A stretch of DNA of 64,000 bases from contig NZ_BCQP01000004.1 in the NCBI RefSeq assembly GCF_001552135.1, forward strand, positions 248,001 to 312,000, given 5' to 3'. Of this stretch, positions 29,762 to 40,264 are shown piece after piece (positions within the stretch are counted from its first letter, which is position 1; each line of letters opens with the position of its first letter). The DNA is from Actinomadura chibensis NBRC 106107 (GTDB lineage Bacteria; Actinomycetota; Actinomycetes; Streptosporangiales; Streptosporangiaceae). The notes beneath the pieces are model-generated. The model saw nothing but the letters and a program-made list of their open reading frames with translations. It ran no database searches and was not told the origin of the DNA. Position numbers and translations under genes: made by a program.

Positions 29762-31170
29762 TGCCGCCGAGCCGGAATCGCCGACACACCCAGAACCGCA
29801 GGCCGGGCGGCCCCCGCAAGACCGGGCGCCCGCAGGACCTCGTCCGCCGCACCGCGTTCGACGTGATCCGCGCCGTCGAGACCCGCGACGCCTACGCCAA
29901 CCTCCTGCTGCCCGCGCGGCTGCGCGACCGGAACCTGACCGGACGCGACGCCGCCCTCGCCACCGAACTCACCTACGGCACCCTGCGCGGCCGCGGCACC
30001 TACGACGCGGTGCTCGCGCTGTGCAGCGACCGCGAGCTGCGCCGCATCGACGCCCCGCTCCTGGACGTCCTCCGCCTCGGCGCCCACCAGCTGCTCGGCA
30101 CCCGCATCCCGCCGCACGCGGCGGTCGGGACGGCGGTCGAGCTGGCCCGCTCCGTCTCCGGCCCGGGCCAGGCCAAGTTCGCCAACGCGGTGCTCCGCAA
30201 GGTCGCCACCCGCGACATGGACTCCTGGCTGGAGATCGTCGCGCCCGCCGACGCCGACCCGACGTCCCGCCTGTCCATCCGGCACAGCCACCCGAAGTGG
30301 ATCGTCTCCGCCCTGCGCGACGCGGTCGGCGAAGGCGAGATCGACGAGCTGCTGGCCGCCGACAACGCCCGCCCGCGCGTCACCCTGGTCGCGCGCCCCG
30401 GGCGGGCCACCGTCGAAGAGCTGCGCGACGCGGGCGCGGAGCCCGCCCAGTACTCGCCCTACGCCGCCCTCCTGCGCGAGGGCGACCCGGCCGCGCTCGC
30501 CGCCGTCCGGGAAGGACGCGCCGCCGTCCAGGACGAGGCCAGCCAGATGGTCGCCCTGGCCCTCACCGAAGCGCCCCTGGACGGACCCGACGCCCGCTGG
30601 GCCGACCTCTGCGCAGGGCCGGGCGGCAAGGCGGGCCTGCTCTCGGCGCTCGCCACCGAGCGGGACGCCCGGCTGCTCGCGGCCGACGTCCAGCCGCACC
30701 GCGCGGGGCTCGTCCGGCGCGCCGTCGACGACCGCGCCGGGGTCGTCGCCGCCGACGGCACCGCGCCCGCCTGGCGGCCCGCGTCGTTCGACCGGGTCAT
30801 GCTCGACGCGCCCTGCACCGGCCTCGGCGCGCTCCGCCGCCGCCCGGAGGCGCGCTGGCGGCGCGGCCCGGAGGCGGTCGCCGAGCTGGGCGTCCTGCAG
30901 CGCGGCCTCCTCGCCGCCGCCCTGGAGGCCGTCCGCCCCGGCGGCGTCGTCGCCTACGTCACCTGCTCGCCCCACCTGGCCGAGACCCGCGCCGTGGTGG
31001 ACGGCGTCCTGCGCGACCGCGGCGGCGACGTCGAACGGCTCGACGCACCGGCCGTGCTGACGTCCATCGCCCCAGACCTCACCGGCCTTGGCGACGGCCC
31101 GGACGCGCAGTTCTGGCCTCACCGGCACGGCACTGACGCGATGTTCCTGGCGCTCCTACGTCGCACCTGA
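29761..31170 (+). CDS. rsmB: 16S rRNA m5C967 methyltransferase RsmB (Sun/NOL1 family)
   Basis: A 469-residue protein with a basic N-terminus (1-25), a NusB-like RNA-binding domain (about 27-160) and a Rossmann methyltransferase domain. SAM motif I reads DLCAGPGGKAGLL. The two m5C cysteines are in DAPCTGLG and VTCSPHLAE. It methylates C967 of 16S rRNA in E. coli; the same role is likely here from family and from its place after def and fmt. Confidence 0.92.
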   Translation: MPPSRNRRHTQNRRPGGPRKTGRPQDLVRRTAFDVIRAVETRDAYANLLLPARLRDRNLTGRDAALATELTYGTLRGRGTYDAVLALCSDRELRRIDAPLLDVLRLGAHQLLGTRIPPHAAVGTAVELARSVSGPGQAKFANAVLRKVATRDMDSWLEIVAPADADPTSRLSIRHSHPKWIVSALRDAVGEGEIDELLAADNARPRVTLVARPGRATVEELRDAGAEPAQYSPYAALLREGDPAALAAVREGRAAVQDEASQMVALALTEAPLDGPDARWADLCAGPGGKAGLLSALATERDARLLAADVQPHRAGLVRRAVDDRAGVVAADGTAPAWRPASFDRVMLDAPCTGLGALRRRPEARWRRGPEAVAELGVLQRGLLAAALEAVRPGGVVAYVTCSPHLAETRAVVDGVLRDRGGDVERLDAPAVLTSIAPDLTGLGDGPDAQFWPHRHGTDAMFLALLRRT

Positions 31171-31183
31171 CCCCGGGGGATCC

Positions 31184-32131
31184 GTGCTGACCGACTTCAT
31201 GCATGTCATGTCGTTCCTGGGCAGCGCGGCGTTCTATCTCCCGGTGCTGGTGGTCCTCTTCTGGTGCGCGGCCCCGCGCCTCGCCGCGCGGGTCGCGGTC
31301 GTCTTGCTGTTCGGCGCGTTTCTCAACGCGTTGCTCAAGCTCGTCTTCCACGCGCCCCGTCCCTACTGGACGGACCCCTCGGTCAAGGGCAGGGAGTCGC
31401 TGTCGTCGTTCGGGATGCCGTCCGGCCATTCCCAGAACGCACCCGTGTTCTGGGGCTTCTTCGCCGTCCAGACCCGGCGCTGGTACGTCTGGACGGGTGC
31501 GGCGGCCCTCGTGGTCCTGATCGGGGTGTCGCGGGTCTACCTCGGGGTCCACTCGGTCGGGCAGGTCCTCGGCGGGTGGGCCATCGGACTCGCCATCCTG
31601 GTGGCCGCCCTCGGATTGGAGCCGATCGTCGTCCCGTGGTGGGCGCGGCGTCATCTCGCCGTGCAGACCGCACTCGCCCTGGCGATCTCCCTGCTGCTGC
31701 TGACGGCGGCCTGGGGCGCGCTGCGGCCGCTCCAAGGCTGGCACTGGCCGGACGCCTGGGTCCACGCCATCCACGCGGCGGGAGGCCACCTCGAACCCCT
31801 CGACCTGGTCGAATCGGCCAAGGCCGCGGGCGGCCTCTTCGGCGTCCTCGCGGGGCTGTCCCTGCTCGCCGCCCGAGGCTGGTTCGACCCGGGCGGAGAC
31901 CTCTGGCGCCGGGTCGCGCGCGTTCCCGTGGGCATGGCGGGGGCCGCCATCGTGAGCCTGTTCGGCGGAAACCACCTCGTCCAGGGGTTCATCGTCCAAG
32001 CGGTGCTCGGGCTCTGGGTCACGGCGGGGGCGCCGGAGGCGTTCGTCCGGCTCGGACTGGCCGCGAGGCCCGCCCCCGCACTCACTCGGCCCGGTGGCGG
32101 GCGGGAGGAACGCGCCGATAGGCCCCAATAG
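31184..32131 (+). CDS. PAP2-family membrane phosphatase
   Basis: A 315-residue membrane protein with the three acid-phosphatase motifs: KLVFHAPRPY (K-x6-RP), PSGHS, and SRVYLGVHSVGQVLGG (SR-x5-H-x3-D-like, where the last Asp is Gln). About eight to ten hydrophobic helices. Family members dephosphorylate lipid phosphates such as undecaprenyl pyrophosphate or phosphatidic acid. The C-terminal half (about 165-290) is an additional membrane region. GTG start with GGGGGA upstream, 13 bases after rsmB. Substrate unknown. Confidence 0.85.
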   Translation: MLTDFMHVMSFLGSAAFYLPVLVVLFWCAAPRLAARVAVVLLFGAFLNALLKLVFHAPRPYWTDPSVKGRESLSSFGMPSGHSQNAPVFWGFFAVQTRRWYVWTGAAALVVLIGVSRVYLGVHSVGQVLGGWAIGLAILVAALGLEPIVVPWWARRHLAVQTALALAISLLLLTAAWGALRPLQGWHWPDAWVHAIHAAGGHLEPLDLVESAKAAGGLFGVLAGLSLLAARGWFDPGGDLWRRVARVPVGMAGAAIVSLFGGNHLVQGFIVQAVLGLWVTAGAPEAFVRLGLAARPAPALTRPGGGREERADRPQ

Positions 32132-32134
32132 ACT
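32129..32134 (+). promoter_or_regulatory. -10-like hexamer before rpe
   Basis: TAGACT lies 9 bases before the rpe ATG, giving a transcript with almost no leader. Confidence 0.35.
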
Positions 32135-32143
32135 CGGGGCATC

Positions 32144-32821
32144 ATGGCACCTCAGATCGCACCCAGCATCCTGTCCGCCGACTTCGCCCGACTGGCCGAG
32201 GACGTCGAGCGCATCGCCGACTCCGCCGACTGGGTCCACGTCGACGTCATGGACAACCACTTCGTCCCGAACCTCACCCTGGGGCTGCCCGTCGTCCAGG
32301 CGCTGCTGAAGCACAGCCCGCTGCCGCTCGACTGCCATCTGATGATCGAGGACCCGGACCGCTGGGCCCCCGAGTACGCCGAGGCCGGGGCGAAGAGCGT
32401 CACCATCCACGCCGAGGCGGCGAAGGCGCCGATCCGCACCCTGCGCGCCATCCGCGCCGCGGGCGCGCGCGCGGGCCTCGGCGTCAACCCGGCCACCCCC
32501 GTGGACGGCTTCGCCGACCTCCTCGGCGAGATCGACATGCTGCTCCTCATGACGGTCGAGCCCGGGTTCGGCGGGCAGAAGTTCCTGGACGTCGTCCTGC
32601 CGAAGGTCCGCCGCGCCCGCGAGCTGATCAAGGGCCGCGACCTGCCCGTCTGGCTGCAGGTGGACGGCGGCGTCAGCGCGGAGACGATCGAGCGGTGCGC
32701 CGAGGCGGGCGCGGACGTGTTCGTCGCGGGCAGCGCCGTCTACGGCGCGGACGACCCGGCCGAGGCCGTCCGCCGCCTGCGCGGCCAGGCCGAGGACGCG
32801 ACCGCGAAGGCGGGCTGGTGA
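32144..32821 (+). CDS. rpe: Ribulose-phosphate 3-epimerase
   Basis: A 225-residue TIM-barrel enzyme of the pentose phosphate pathway that interconverts ribulose 5-phosphate and xylulose 5-phosphate. [16 protein letters not shown], the metal site [20 protein letters not shown] and [12 protein letters not shown] are all typical. It supplies ribulose 5-phosphate, a riboflavin precursor, and sits just upstream of the riboflavin operon. Its stop overlaps the next GTG (GTGA). Confidence 0.96.
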   Translation: MAPQIAPSILSADFARLAEDVERIADSADWVHVDVMDNHFVPNLTLGLPVVQALLKHSPLPLDCHLMIEDPDRWAPEYAEAGAKSVTIHAEAAKAPIRTLRAIRAAGARAGLGVNPATPVDGFADLLGEIDMLLLMTVEPGFGGQKFLDVVLPKVRRARELIKGRDLPVWLQVDGGVSAETIERCAEAGADVFVAGSAVYGADDPAEAVRRLRGQAEDATAKAGW

Positions 32822-33465
32822 TCCTCTCCTGCGCCGCCGTCCTGTTCGACGTGGACGGCACCCTCGTGGACTCCACGCCCCTCATCGAACGCGCCGCCCG
32901 CGAATGGGGCGCCGAGTACGGCATCGACCCGGACGAGTTCCTCTCCGACGCCCACGGACGCCGCACCGGCGACCGCGTGGCCGACTTCCTCCCGGCGGAC
33001 CAGGTCGCCGACGCCACCGCCCGCCTGGAGGAACTGGAGGCGAAGGGCACCGAAGGCATCACCGCCCTGCCCGGAGCCGTCGACCTTCTAGCGAATATGA
33101 GCGGCCTGCCCTACGCGTTCGTCACCTCCATGGACAGGGCCCAACTGAAGGTGCGCTCCGGCGTGGCCGGGGTGCCCCTCCCGCAGGTGGTGGTGACCGC
33201 CGAGGACGTCCCGGACGGGAAACCCGACCCGTCCGGCTACCGCCAGGCCGCACGGCGCCTGGGCGTCGACCCGTCCGCGTGCGTCGTGATCGAGGACGCC
33301 CCCGCGGGCGTAGCGGCGGGCCGCGCCGCCGGGGCGACGGTCGTCGCGGTCCTCACCAGCCATCCCCGGGAGGCGCTGACCGGGGCCCACCACATCGTGG
33401 ACGACCTGACCCGCGTGACCGCCACCCCGTCCGGCCTGCGCGTCGTCCCGGCGGGACCGGCGTAG
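32818..33465 (+). CDS. HAD-superfamily phosphatase, subfamily IA
   Basis: A 215-residue HAD hydrolase. Motif I is [11 protein letters not shown], motif II VTSMDRA, and motifs III/IV follow in DGKPDPSGY and [16 protein letters not shown]. It resembles sugar-phosphatases (YfbT/DOG1 type). Translationally coupled to rpe and directly upstream of the FMN riboswitch. One possible role is removing phosphate from 5-amino-6-ribitylaminouracil 5'-phosphate in riboflavin synthesis, a step done by HAD enzymes in other bacteria; position alone suggests this. A sugar-phosphate role is as likely. Confidence 0.88.
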   Translation: MILSCAAVLFDVDGTLVDSTPLIERAAREWGAEYGIDPDEFLSDAHGRRTGDRVADFLPADQVADATARLEELEAKGTEGITALPGAVDLLANMSGLPYAFVTSMDRAQLKVRSGVAGVPLPQVVVTAEDVPDGKPDPSGYRQAARRLGVDPSACVVIEDAPAGVAAGRAAGATVVAVLTSHPREALTGAHHIVDDLTRVTATPSGLRVVPAGPA

Positions 33466-33546
33466 CGGACGCCCGGCCACGTTTCGTGGCGATGGTCACA
33501 CCGGGCGGGAATGCATCGCATGGCACACTGGTTGGCAAGCATGAAA

Positions 33547-33674
33547 GCGTGCTCCGGGGTCGGTGAAATTCCGAACCGGCGGTGACAGTCCGCGACCCGG
33601 CCGAGTCCATCGGCCGGTTGACCCGGTGGAACTCCGGGACCGACGGTGAAAGTCCGGATGGGAGGCAGCGCGCG
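33547..33674 (+). promoter_or_regulatory. FMN riboswitch (RFN element)
   Basis: The conserved blocks of the FMN aptamer appear in order: CCGGGGTCGGTGAAATTCCG, AACCGGCGGTGACAGTCCGC, a variable stem GGCCGA/TCGGCC, GACCGACGGTGAAAGTCCGG and GATGGGAGGCAGCGCG. The outer stem pairs GCGTGC with GCGCGC. It lies 75 bases before ribE and controls the four-gene rib operon in response to FMN. Confidence 0.95.
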
Positions 33675-33675
33675 G

Positions 33676-33697
33676 CACGCCCCTTGCCAGGGGCGTG
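33676..33697 (+). promoter_or_regulatory. Expression-platform hairpin of the riboswitch
   Basis: CACGCCCC-TTGCCA-GGGGCGTG, a perfect 8-bp hairpin directly after the aptamer. No U-tract follows. The ribE ribosome binding site (GGGAG, about 33743-33748) is downstream, so it may act on translation or by factor-dependent termination. Confidence 0.5.
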
Positions 33698-33748
33698 GTG
33701 TCGGTGCATTTGTGCGTTCCCCGGAGCCTTGGATGGGAGGCCCGGGAG

Positions 33749-34342
33749 ATGTTCACCGGCATCGTCGAGGAGCTCGGCGAGATCGTGGCGATCGAGACCG
33801 CGGGCGACTCGGTCAGGCTCGCGGTACGCGGCCCGCTCGTCGTCCAGGACGCCGTGCACGGCGCGTCGATCGCCGTCAACGGCGTCTGTCTCACCGTCGT
33901 CGAAGTCAAGGGCGAGGTCTTCGCCGCCGACGTCATCAAGGAGACCCTCGACAAGTCGAGCCTCGGCGCGCTGGAACCCGGGTCGAAGGTGAACCTGGAA
34001 CGGCCCGTGCGGCTCTCCGACCGGCTCGGCGGGCACCTCGTCCAGGGGCATGTCGACGGCGTCGGCGAGATCGTGTCCCGGGAGCCGGGGGAGCGGTGGG
34101 ACGTCGTCACCGTGTCGCTCCCGCCGGAGCTGAGCCGCTACCTGGTCGACAAGGGCTCGATCACCGTGGACGGCATCAGCCTCACCGTGGTGGAGGCCGG
34201 GGCCGACCGGTTCAGCGTCGCCCTCATCCCGACGACGCTCGCGCTCACCACGCTCGGCCACAAGCAGCCGGGCGACCCCGTGAACCTCGAAGTGGACGTC
34301 GTCGCCAAGTACGTCGAACGCATGCTGGGTGACCGGTCGTGA
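33749..34342 (+). CDS. ribE: Riboflavin synthase alpha chain
   Basis: A 197-residue protein of two similar lumazine-binding barrels: [13 protein letters not shown] opens the first and [12 protein letters not shown] the second. It joins two 6,7-dimethyl-8-ribityllumazine molecules to riboflavin. ATG start with CCCGGGAG just upstream, under the FMN riboswitch. The stop overlaps ribM (GTGA). Confidence 0.96.
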   Translation: MFTGIVEELGEIVAIETAGDSVRLAVRGPLVVQDAVHGASIAVNGVCLTVVEVKGEVFAADVIKETLDKSSLGALEPGSKVNLERPVRLSDRLGGHLVQGHVDGVGEIVSREPGERWDVVTVSLPPELSRYLVDKGSITVDGISLTVVEAGADRFSVALIPTTLALTTLGHKQPGDPVNLEVDVVAKYVERMLGDRS

Positions 34343-34976
34343 ACTGGCTCGGCGCCGGGTTCGAGGTGTTCGGCGAGCACGTCCTCTGGACGGACCTCGT
34401 CGGGAACGTCCTCTCGCTCGCCGTGGTCTGGCTCGCGATGCGCAAGACGCTGTGGACGTGGCCCGTCCAGTTCGCGGGCGCCCTCCTCCTGCTCGCCGCG
34501 TCGCTGCACGCGCACGTCCCCGGGAACGCTCTCAAGCAGGTGCTGTTCTGCGGCCTCGCCCTGTACGGGTGGGCCATGTGGGCCCGCGGACGGCGGCAGG
34601 CCCACGGGCTGGTCGTCCGGCAGGCGACGCCCATGGAGCGCGCCGTGCTCGTCGGCGCGCTGCTGGTCGGGACGGCCGCGGTGGCCGAGCTGTTCGTCCA
34701 CCTGGAGTGGCTCAAGATCGCGTGGTCGCCCTGGGCGAACGCCTACATCTTCGTCGGCAGCGCGGTCGCGACGTTCGCGCAGAGCCGCGCGCTGGTCGAC
34801 TTCTGGGTGGTCTGGGTCCTGGTCGACCTGGTCGGGGTGCCGCTGGCGCTCAAGTCGGGGCTGTACGTCTCCGGCGCGGTCTACGGGATCTTCTTCGTGA
34901 TGGTGATGGTCGGGTTCAGGAACTGGCTCCGGGAGTCCCGGGGCGCGCAGGTGCCAAGGCAGAAGGCGGTGACCGC

Positions 34977-34980
<4 letters not shown>
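34339..34980 (+). CDS. ribM: PnuC-family transporter, probable riboflavin transporter RibM (PnuX)
   Basis: A 213-residue membrane protein with about six to seven helices and the PnuC-family fold ([24 protein letters not shown], given in two parts: [12 protein letters not shown] and [12 protein letters not shown]). PnuC proteins import nicotinamide riboside, but the actinobacterial RibM/PnuX branch takes up riboflavin and sits in FMN-riboswitch operons, exactly as here between ribE and ribBA with 4-base overlaps on both sides. Riboflavin specificity is inferred from this position. Confidence 0.82.
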
Positions 34981-36719
<1,739 letters not shown>

Positions 36720-36741
36720 GCTCCGTCCCTGAATGACTCGC

Positions 36742-36761
36742 GCATATGTAGGGGTCCAGGG
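36742..36761 (+). repeat. 20-bp direct repeat, copy 2, between ribH and hisG
   Basis: Exact second copy of the 36700-36719 sequence, offset 42 bases. It lies in the 123-base gap where hisE is found in Streptomyces. Confidence 0.8.
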
Positions 36762-36832
36762 CCGCTGGCTCTGTCTCACGCTCCGGTTTCTCCGGGTTGA
36801 ATCCCGTCCAATCCTCATCGAAAGGCGTTTCC

Positions 36833-37708
36833 GTGCTGTCACTCGTCCTGCCCAAGGGGTCGCTGGAGAAGGCGACCATGCAGTTGTTCGACGCGGCGGA
36901 CCTCACCGTCCAGCGGGCGTCGGACCGCGACTACCGCGCGTCCATCGACGACCCGCGGATCGACCGCGTCCGGGTGCTGCGCCCGCAGGAGATCCCGACC
37001 TACCTCGAACAGGGCCTGTTCGACCTCGGCATCACCGGCCGCGACTGGATCACCGAGACCGACTCGGACGTGGTGAGCCTCGGCGAGCTGAAGTACTCCA
37101 AGGCGACGTCCAACCCGGTCCGCGTGATCATGGCGGTGCCGGACGGCGCGCCCTGGCAGCGGGTGTCCGACCTGCCGGAGGGCGTGCGGATCTCCACCGA
37201 GTTCCCGGCGATGACGAAGCGGTTCCTCGACAAGCACGGGGTGAAGGCGACGGTCGTCCCGTCCTACGGCGCGACCGAGGCGAAGGTCCCCGACATCGTG
37301 GACGCGATCGTCGACCTCACCGAGACGGGCTCGTCGCTGCGCAAGAACGGCCTGCGCATCCTCGACACGCTCCTGACGAGCTACACCGAGCTGGTCGCCA
37401 ACCGCGAGGCGTACGAGGACGCCGAGAAGCGCGCCGCGATGGAGGACATCGCCCTCCTGCTGCAGGGCGTGATCCGCGCGCGGGGCAACGTCCTGCTGAA
37501 GCTGAACGTCGCGCAGGCCGACCTGCAGAACGTGCTGGACATCATGCCGTCGATGTCGTCGCCGACGGTGACGTCGCTGGCGGGCGGGGAGTCGAACGCG
37601 GTCGAGTCGGTGGTCGCCAAGCGCGGGGTGAACACGCTGATCCCGGCGCTGAAGGCGGCGGGCGCGCACGACATCCTCGAAATCCCCATCGCCAAGATCG
37701 TCGACTGA
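36833..37708 (+). CDS. hisG: ATP phosphoribosyltransferase (long form without HisZ)
   Basis: A 291-residue HisG, the first and feedback-controlled step of histidine synthesis (ATP + PRPP). LSLVLPKGSLEKATMQLF, GLFDLGITGRDWI and the PRPP site DAIVDLTETGSSLR are typical, and the C-terminal ACT-like regulatory domain (about 215-291) is present, so no HisZ is needed. GTG start with GAAAGG upstream. In Streptomyces hisE directly precedes hisG; here the gap to ribH is too short for it. Confidence 0.95.
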   Translation: MLSLVLPKGSLEKATMQLFDAADLTVQRASDRDYRASIDDPRIDRVRVLRPQEIPTYLEQGLFDLGITGRDWITETDSDVVSLGELKYSKATSNPVRVIMAVPDGAPWQRVSDLPEGVRISTEFPAMTKRFLDKHGVKATVVPSYGATEAKVPDIVDAIVDLTETGSSLRKNGLRILDTLLTSYTELVANREAYEDAEKRAAMEDIALLLQGVIRARGNVLLKLNVAQADLQNVLDIMPSMSSPTVTSLAGGESNAVESVVAKRGVNTLIPALKAAGAHDILEIPIAKIVD

Positions 37709-37719
37709 GCCGGGGCGCG

Positions 37720-38184
37720 TTGACCGAACAGAGATCGTCGAGCGAGCCGCCGGCGCTGCCGACCGTCTGGCGGCCCCGCACTACGCGGCTCGTCGCCTAC
37801 CTCACGGCGGGCGTGATCATGCTTGGCCTGATCGCGCTCGCCGCGCTGGTGGCGCCGCAGTTCAAGGCGTTCGACCGCGCCCTGATGATCGCGTTCGGGG
37901 TGCTGATCGGGTGGGTGCTGCACATGCTCGCCCGGTGCCGCGTGGCGGCCGACGAGTCGGGCCTGACGGTGGTGAACGCGTTCCGCACCCGCCGCCTGGA
38001 GTGGCCGGAGGTGCTCGGCGTGTCCATGACCGTGGGCGACCCGTGGCCGACGCTCGACCTGGCGGACGGCACGTCCATCGGCGCGATGGGCATCAACGGC
38101 GCCGAGAAGGCGCTCGCCGCCCGCCAGCTCGCCGAGCTGCGCGCCCTCCTGCGCGCCCGCGGCGAGGCGCCCGACCCGGCCTGA
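37720..38184 (+). CDS. Small PH-domain-like membrane protein
   Basis: A 154-residue protein with two adjacent membrane helices (about 28-49 and 54-72) followed by a PH-like beta domain (RVAADESGLTVVNAFRTRRLEWPEVLGV, quoted in part: LTVVNAFRTRRLEWPEV). This matches the actinobacterial PH-domain protein that regularly follows hisG. Start uncertain; the TTG at 37720, 11 bases after hisG, fits best. Function unknown. Confidence 0.8.
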   Translation: MTEQRSSSEPPALPTVWRPRTTRLVAYLTAGVIMLGLIALAALVAPQFKAFDRALMIAFGVLIGWVLHMLARCRVAADESGLTVVNAFRTRRLEWPEVLGVSMTVGDPWPTLDLADGTSIGAMGINGAEKALAARQLAELRALLRARGEAPDPA

Positions 38185-38198
38185 CGACCCGCCCGCTC

Positions 38199-38837
38199 CT
38201 AGAGGGCGGTCAGGAGCGTGACGGTCCCGGCGGTGATGAGGGCGGCGGCCCACAGCCGGTCGAGGTTGAACCAGGCCCGGCGCAGGATCGCCAGCCCGAC
38301 GACCTCGTAGACGACGACGGCGATGACGCCCGCGACGGTGAACATCGCCAGGGTGTGCACGGCGGTGACGAACACGCCCGTGGACAGCGCGCTGCCGGAC
38401 GACGCCGCCAGCCCGTGGTCGTGGCCCGCCGGGGCCGTCCCCGTCGAGGTGAGCACGGGCAGCAGCATCAGCCCGGCGCCGTGCACCGACGACATCAGGA
38501 ACGACCATCCGGCGAGCTGCCACAGCGAGATCCGCATGCCGACCCAGCGGAAGTGCCGCTTGGACAGCAGCCGCCACAGGCCGAACCCGACGAGGACGAC
38601 GCCGCCGCCGATCGCGACGGCCTGCGTCGCGACGACCGAGCTGGTCAGCGCGATGAGGACGGCGACGGCGCCGACGGAGGCGGCGTGGCCCGCGGCGATC
38701 GCGGGAAGCGACTGCAGGACGAGCGAGCGGCTCCGCTCCTGGAAGCCGCGGGCCACCGCGAACAGCCAGCCCATGGCGGGGTTCAGCCCGTGGAACGCGC
38801 CGAGCGCCACCAGGGCGGCGAGCGACCCGTCGGTCAC
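38199..38837 (-). CDS. UreH/HupE-like polytopic membrane protein
   Basis: A 212-residue protein with about six helices. It starts GAFHGLNPAMGWLFAVARG, a pattern seen in UreH/SafE-type and nickel/metal transport-like membrane proteins. A polar loop near 130-140 contains GHDHG, a possible metal site. Its GTG overlaps the stop of the selenium-binding protein gene (GTGA on the minus strand), so the two are translationally coupled. It may help metal supply or maturation of the neighbouring oxidases; that is inference. Confidence 0.7.
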   Translation of the reverse strand: MTDGSLAALVALGAFHGLNPAMGWLFAVARGFQERSRSLVLQSLPAIAAGHAASVGAVAVLIALTSSVVATQAVAIGGGVVLVGFGLWRLLSKRHFRWVGMRISLWQLAGWSFLMSSVHGAGLMLLPVLTSTGTAPAGHDHGLAASSGSALSTGVFVTAVHTLAMFTVAGVIAVVVYEVVGLAILRRAWFNLDRLWAAALITAGTVTLLTAL

Positions 38838-40234
38838 GGGTAGCAGTAGGAGTCCGAGGACGCGTCGCCGCCCTGCAGCCGCGTCTGGTGCGGGCGCAGG
38901 CCCCGGAAGTCGTCCCCGTTCGGGAAGAACCGCTCGTCGAAGGCGAACCCGTCCGCCGTGGAGTCGAGCTTCGCCATCCACGCGCCGACGCCGTCCGGGT
39001 AGAACTGGTCGTCCCAGGCGCCGTACAGCGAGTTGGTGACGTAGACGCGCTTGCCGTCGCGGCTGACCTCGACCATCTGCGGCCCGCCGGCGAGGCGCCG
39101 GTCGGGCGCCGCCGGGTGCGGAGTGCGGTTCACGATGCCGCCGATCCGCACCGAGCCCGCCTCGACCGGGTTGAACGGGTCGCTGACGTCGTAGCGCTTC
39201 AGCTCGCCCGTGCCCCAGCAGGAGACGTACAGCCACTGGTCGTCCACGGACAGGTCGATGTCGGTGACGAGCGGCGGCACCGCCCCGAACGGCTGGATCA
39301 CCGGCGGCAGGTCGGCGGCGTCGGCGGGCTCGGCCGGGATGGTGATGACCTTCTTCGCCGCCCACGCGTCGCCGTCGCGGTGCCACACCCACACCGAGGC
39401 CGACAGGTCCTCGACGCTGACGACCACGCCCACGAACCCGTACTGCTTGGTCGGGTCGTGCGCCGGACGGAGTTCGAGCACCATCTGGTGCTCGTCCCCA
39501 AGGTCCACGGTCTGGACGTGCTTGCGCTTGCGCAGGTCGAAGAAGTTCAGCGAGTGCCCGTACTTGCGGCCGAGCAGCAGCTCGCCGACGACGCCGTCCT
39601 CGACCATCGACGGCGTGCCCCACTCCGACGACACGAGCACGTCGTGCGCGATGTGCCACCAGGCGTCGTAGGCGTAGTACTGCGGGCCGCGGTCGACCTC
39701 CCAGCGCCCGAGCACCTCGAACGAGGAGTGGTCGAGCAGGGCGATGCCGCCCGGCCCGTCCTCGCCGTTCGCGCCGCCGAGCGCCGTCAGGTAGAGGCCC
39801 TCGGGCCCGCAGTGGACGGTGTGCGGGCGCGAGTACCCGGCGCGCTTCGCCAGCTCGTCGGCCTCCAGCACCTTGACGATCTTGGGTGCGACGGGGTCGT
39901 CCTTCGTGTCGATCACATAGATCCGCGACGACCGCAGCCCCGGGACGATCAGGTACCGCCGCTCCACGTGCGGGTGCGGCGAGCCCGGGCAGAGCGCGCT
40001 GCTGCACGCGTTCCAGCCGAAGTGGTGCAGCTCGTCGCCGAGGTAGGGCAGCTCGGTCCAGCCCACCACGGAACCGTAGGAGGCGGAGCCCGGGTCGACG
40101 TCCAGCACGGCGATCGCGTCCGGTTTCTCGGCGGCCCGGTCGAACGCGGCGACGTACGCCAGCTTCTCGGCGGGCGCGGACGCGGCGTCGCGCGGCGAGG
40201 CGTAGAAGGTCGGGTCCGGCTTCCACAGTGCCAT
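38834..40234 (-). CDS. Selenium-binding protein family, probable methanethiol oxidase
   Basis: A 466-residue SBP56/SELENBP1 homologue with the beta-propeller pattern of the family (DELHHFGWNACSSALC, YSRPHTVHCGPEGLY, SSEWGTPSMVEDG). Characterised members (bacterial MtoX, human SELENBP1) oxidise methanethiol to formaldehyde, H2S and H2O2 and need copper. Conserved Cys/His residues of the metal region are visible. The start is ATG with AAAGG upstream. Second gene of a minus-strand operon that begins with a molybdenum sulfite-oxidase-like enzyme, which may deal with the sulfur released. Confidence 0.85.
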   Translation of the reverse strand: MALWKPDPTFYASPRDAASAPAEKLAYVAAFDRAAEKPDAIAVLDVDPGSASYGSVVGWTELPYLGDELHHFGWNACSSALCPGSPHPHVERRYLIVPGLRSSRIYVIDTKDDPVAPKIVKVLEADELAKRAGYSRPHTVHCGPEGLYLTALGGANGEDGPGGIALLDHSSFEVLGRWEVDRGPQYYAYDAWWHIAHDVLVSSEWGTPSMVEDGVVGELLLGRKYGHSLNFFDLRKRKHVQTVDLGDEHQMVLELRPAHDPTKQYGFVGVVVSVEDLSASVWVWHRDGDAWAAKKVITIPAEPADAADLPPVIQPFGAVPPLVTDIDLSVDDQWLYVSCWGTGELKRYDVSDPFNPVEAGSVRIGGIVNRTPHPAAPDRRLAGGPQMVEVSRDGKRVYVTNSLYGAWDDQFYPDGVGAWMAKLDSTADGFAFDERFFPNGDDFRGLRPHQTRLQGGDASSDSYCYP

Positions 40235-40264
40235 GGGGTTCCTTTCGGCCTTTCGGACGGGGTT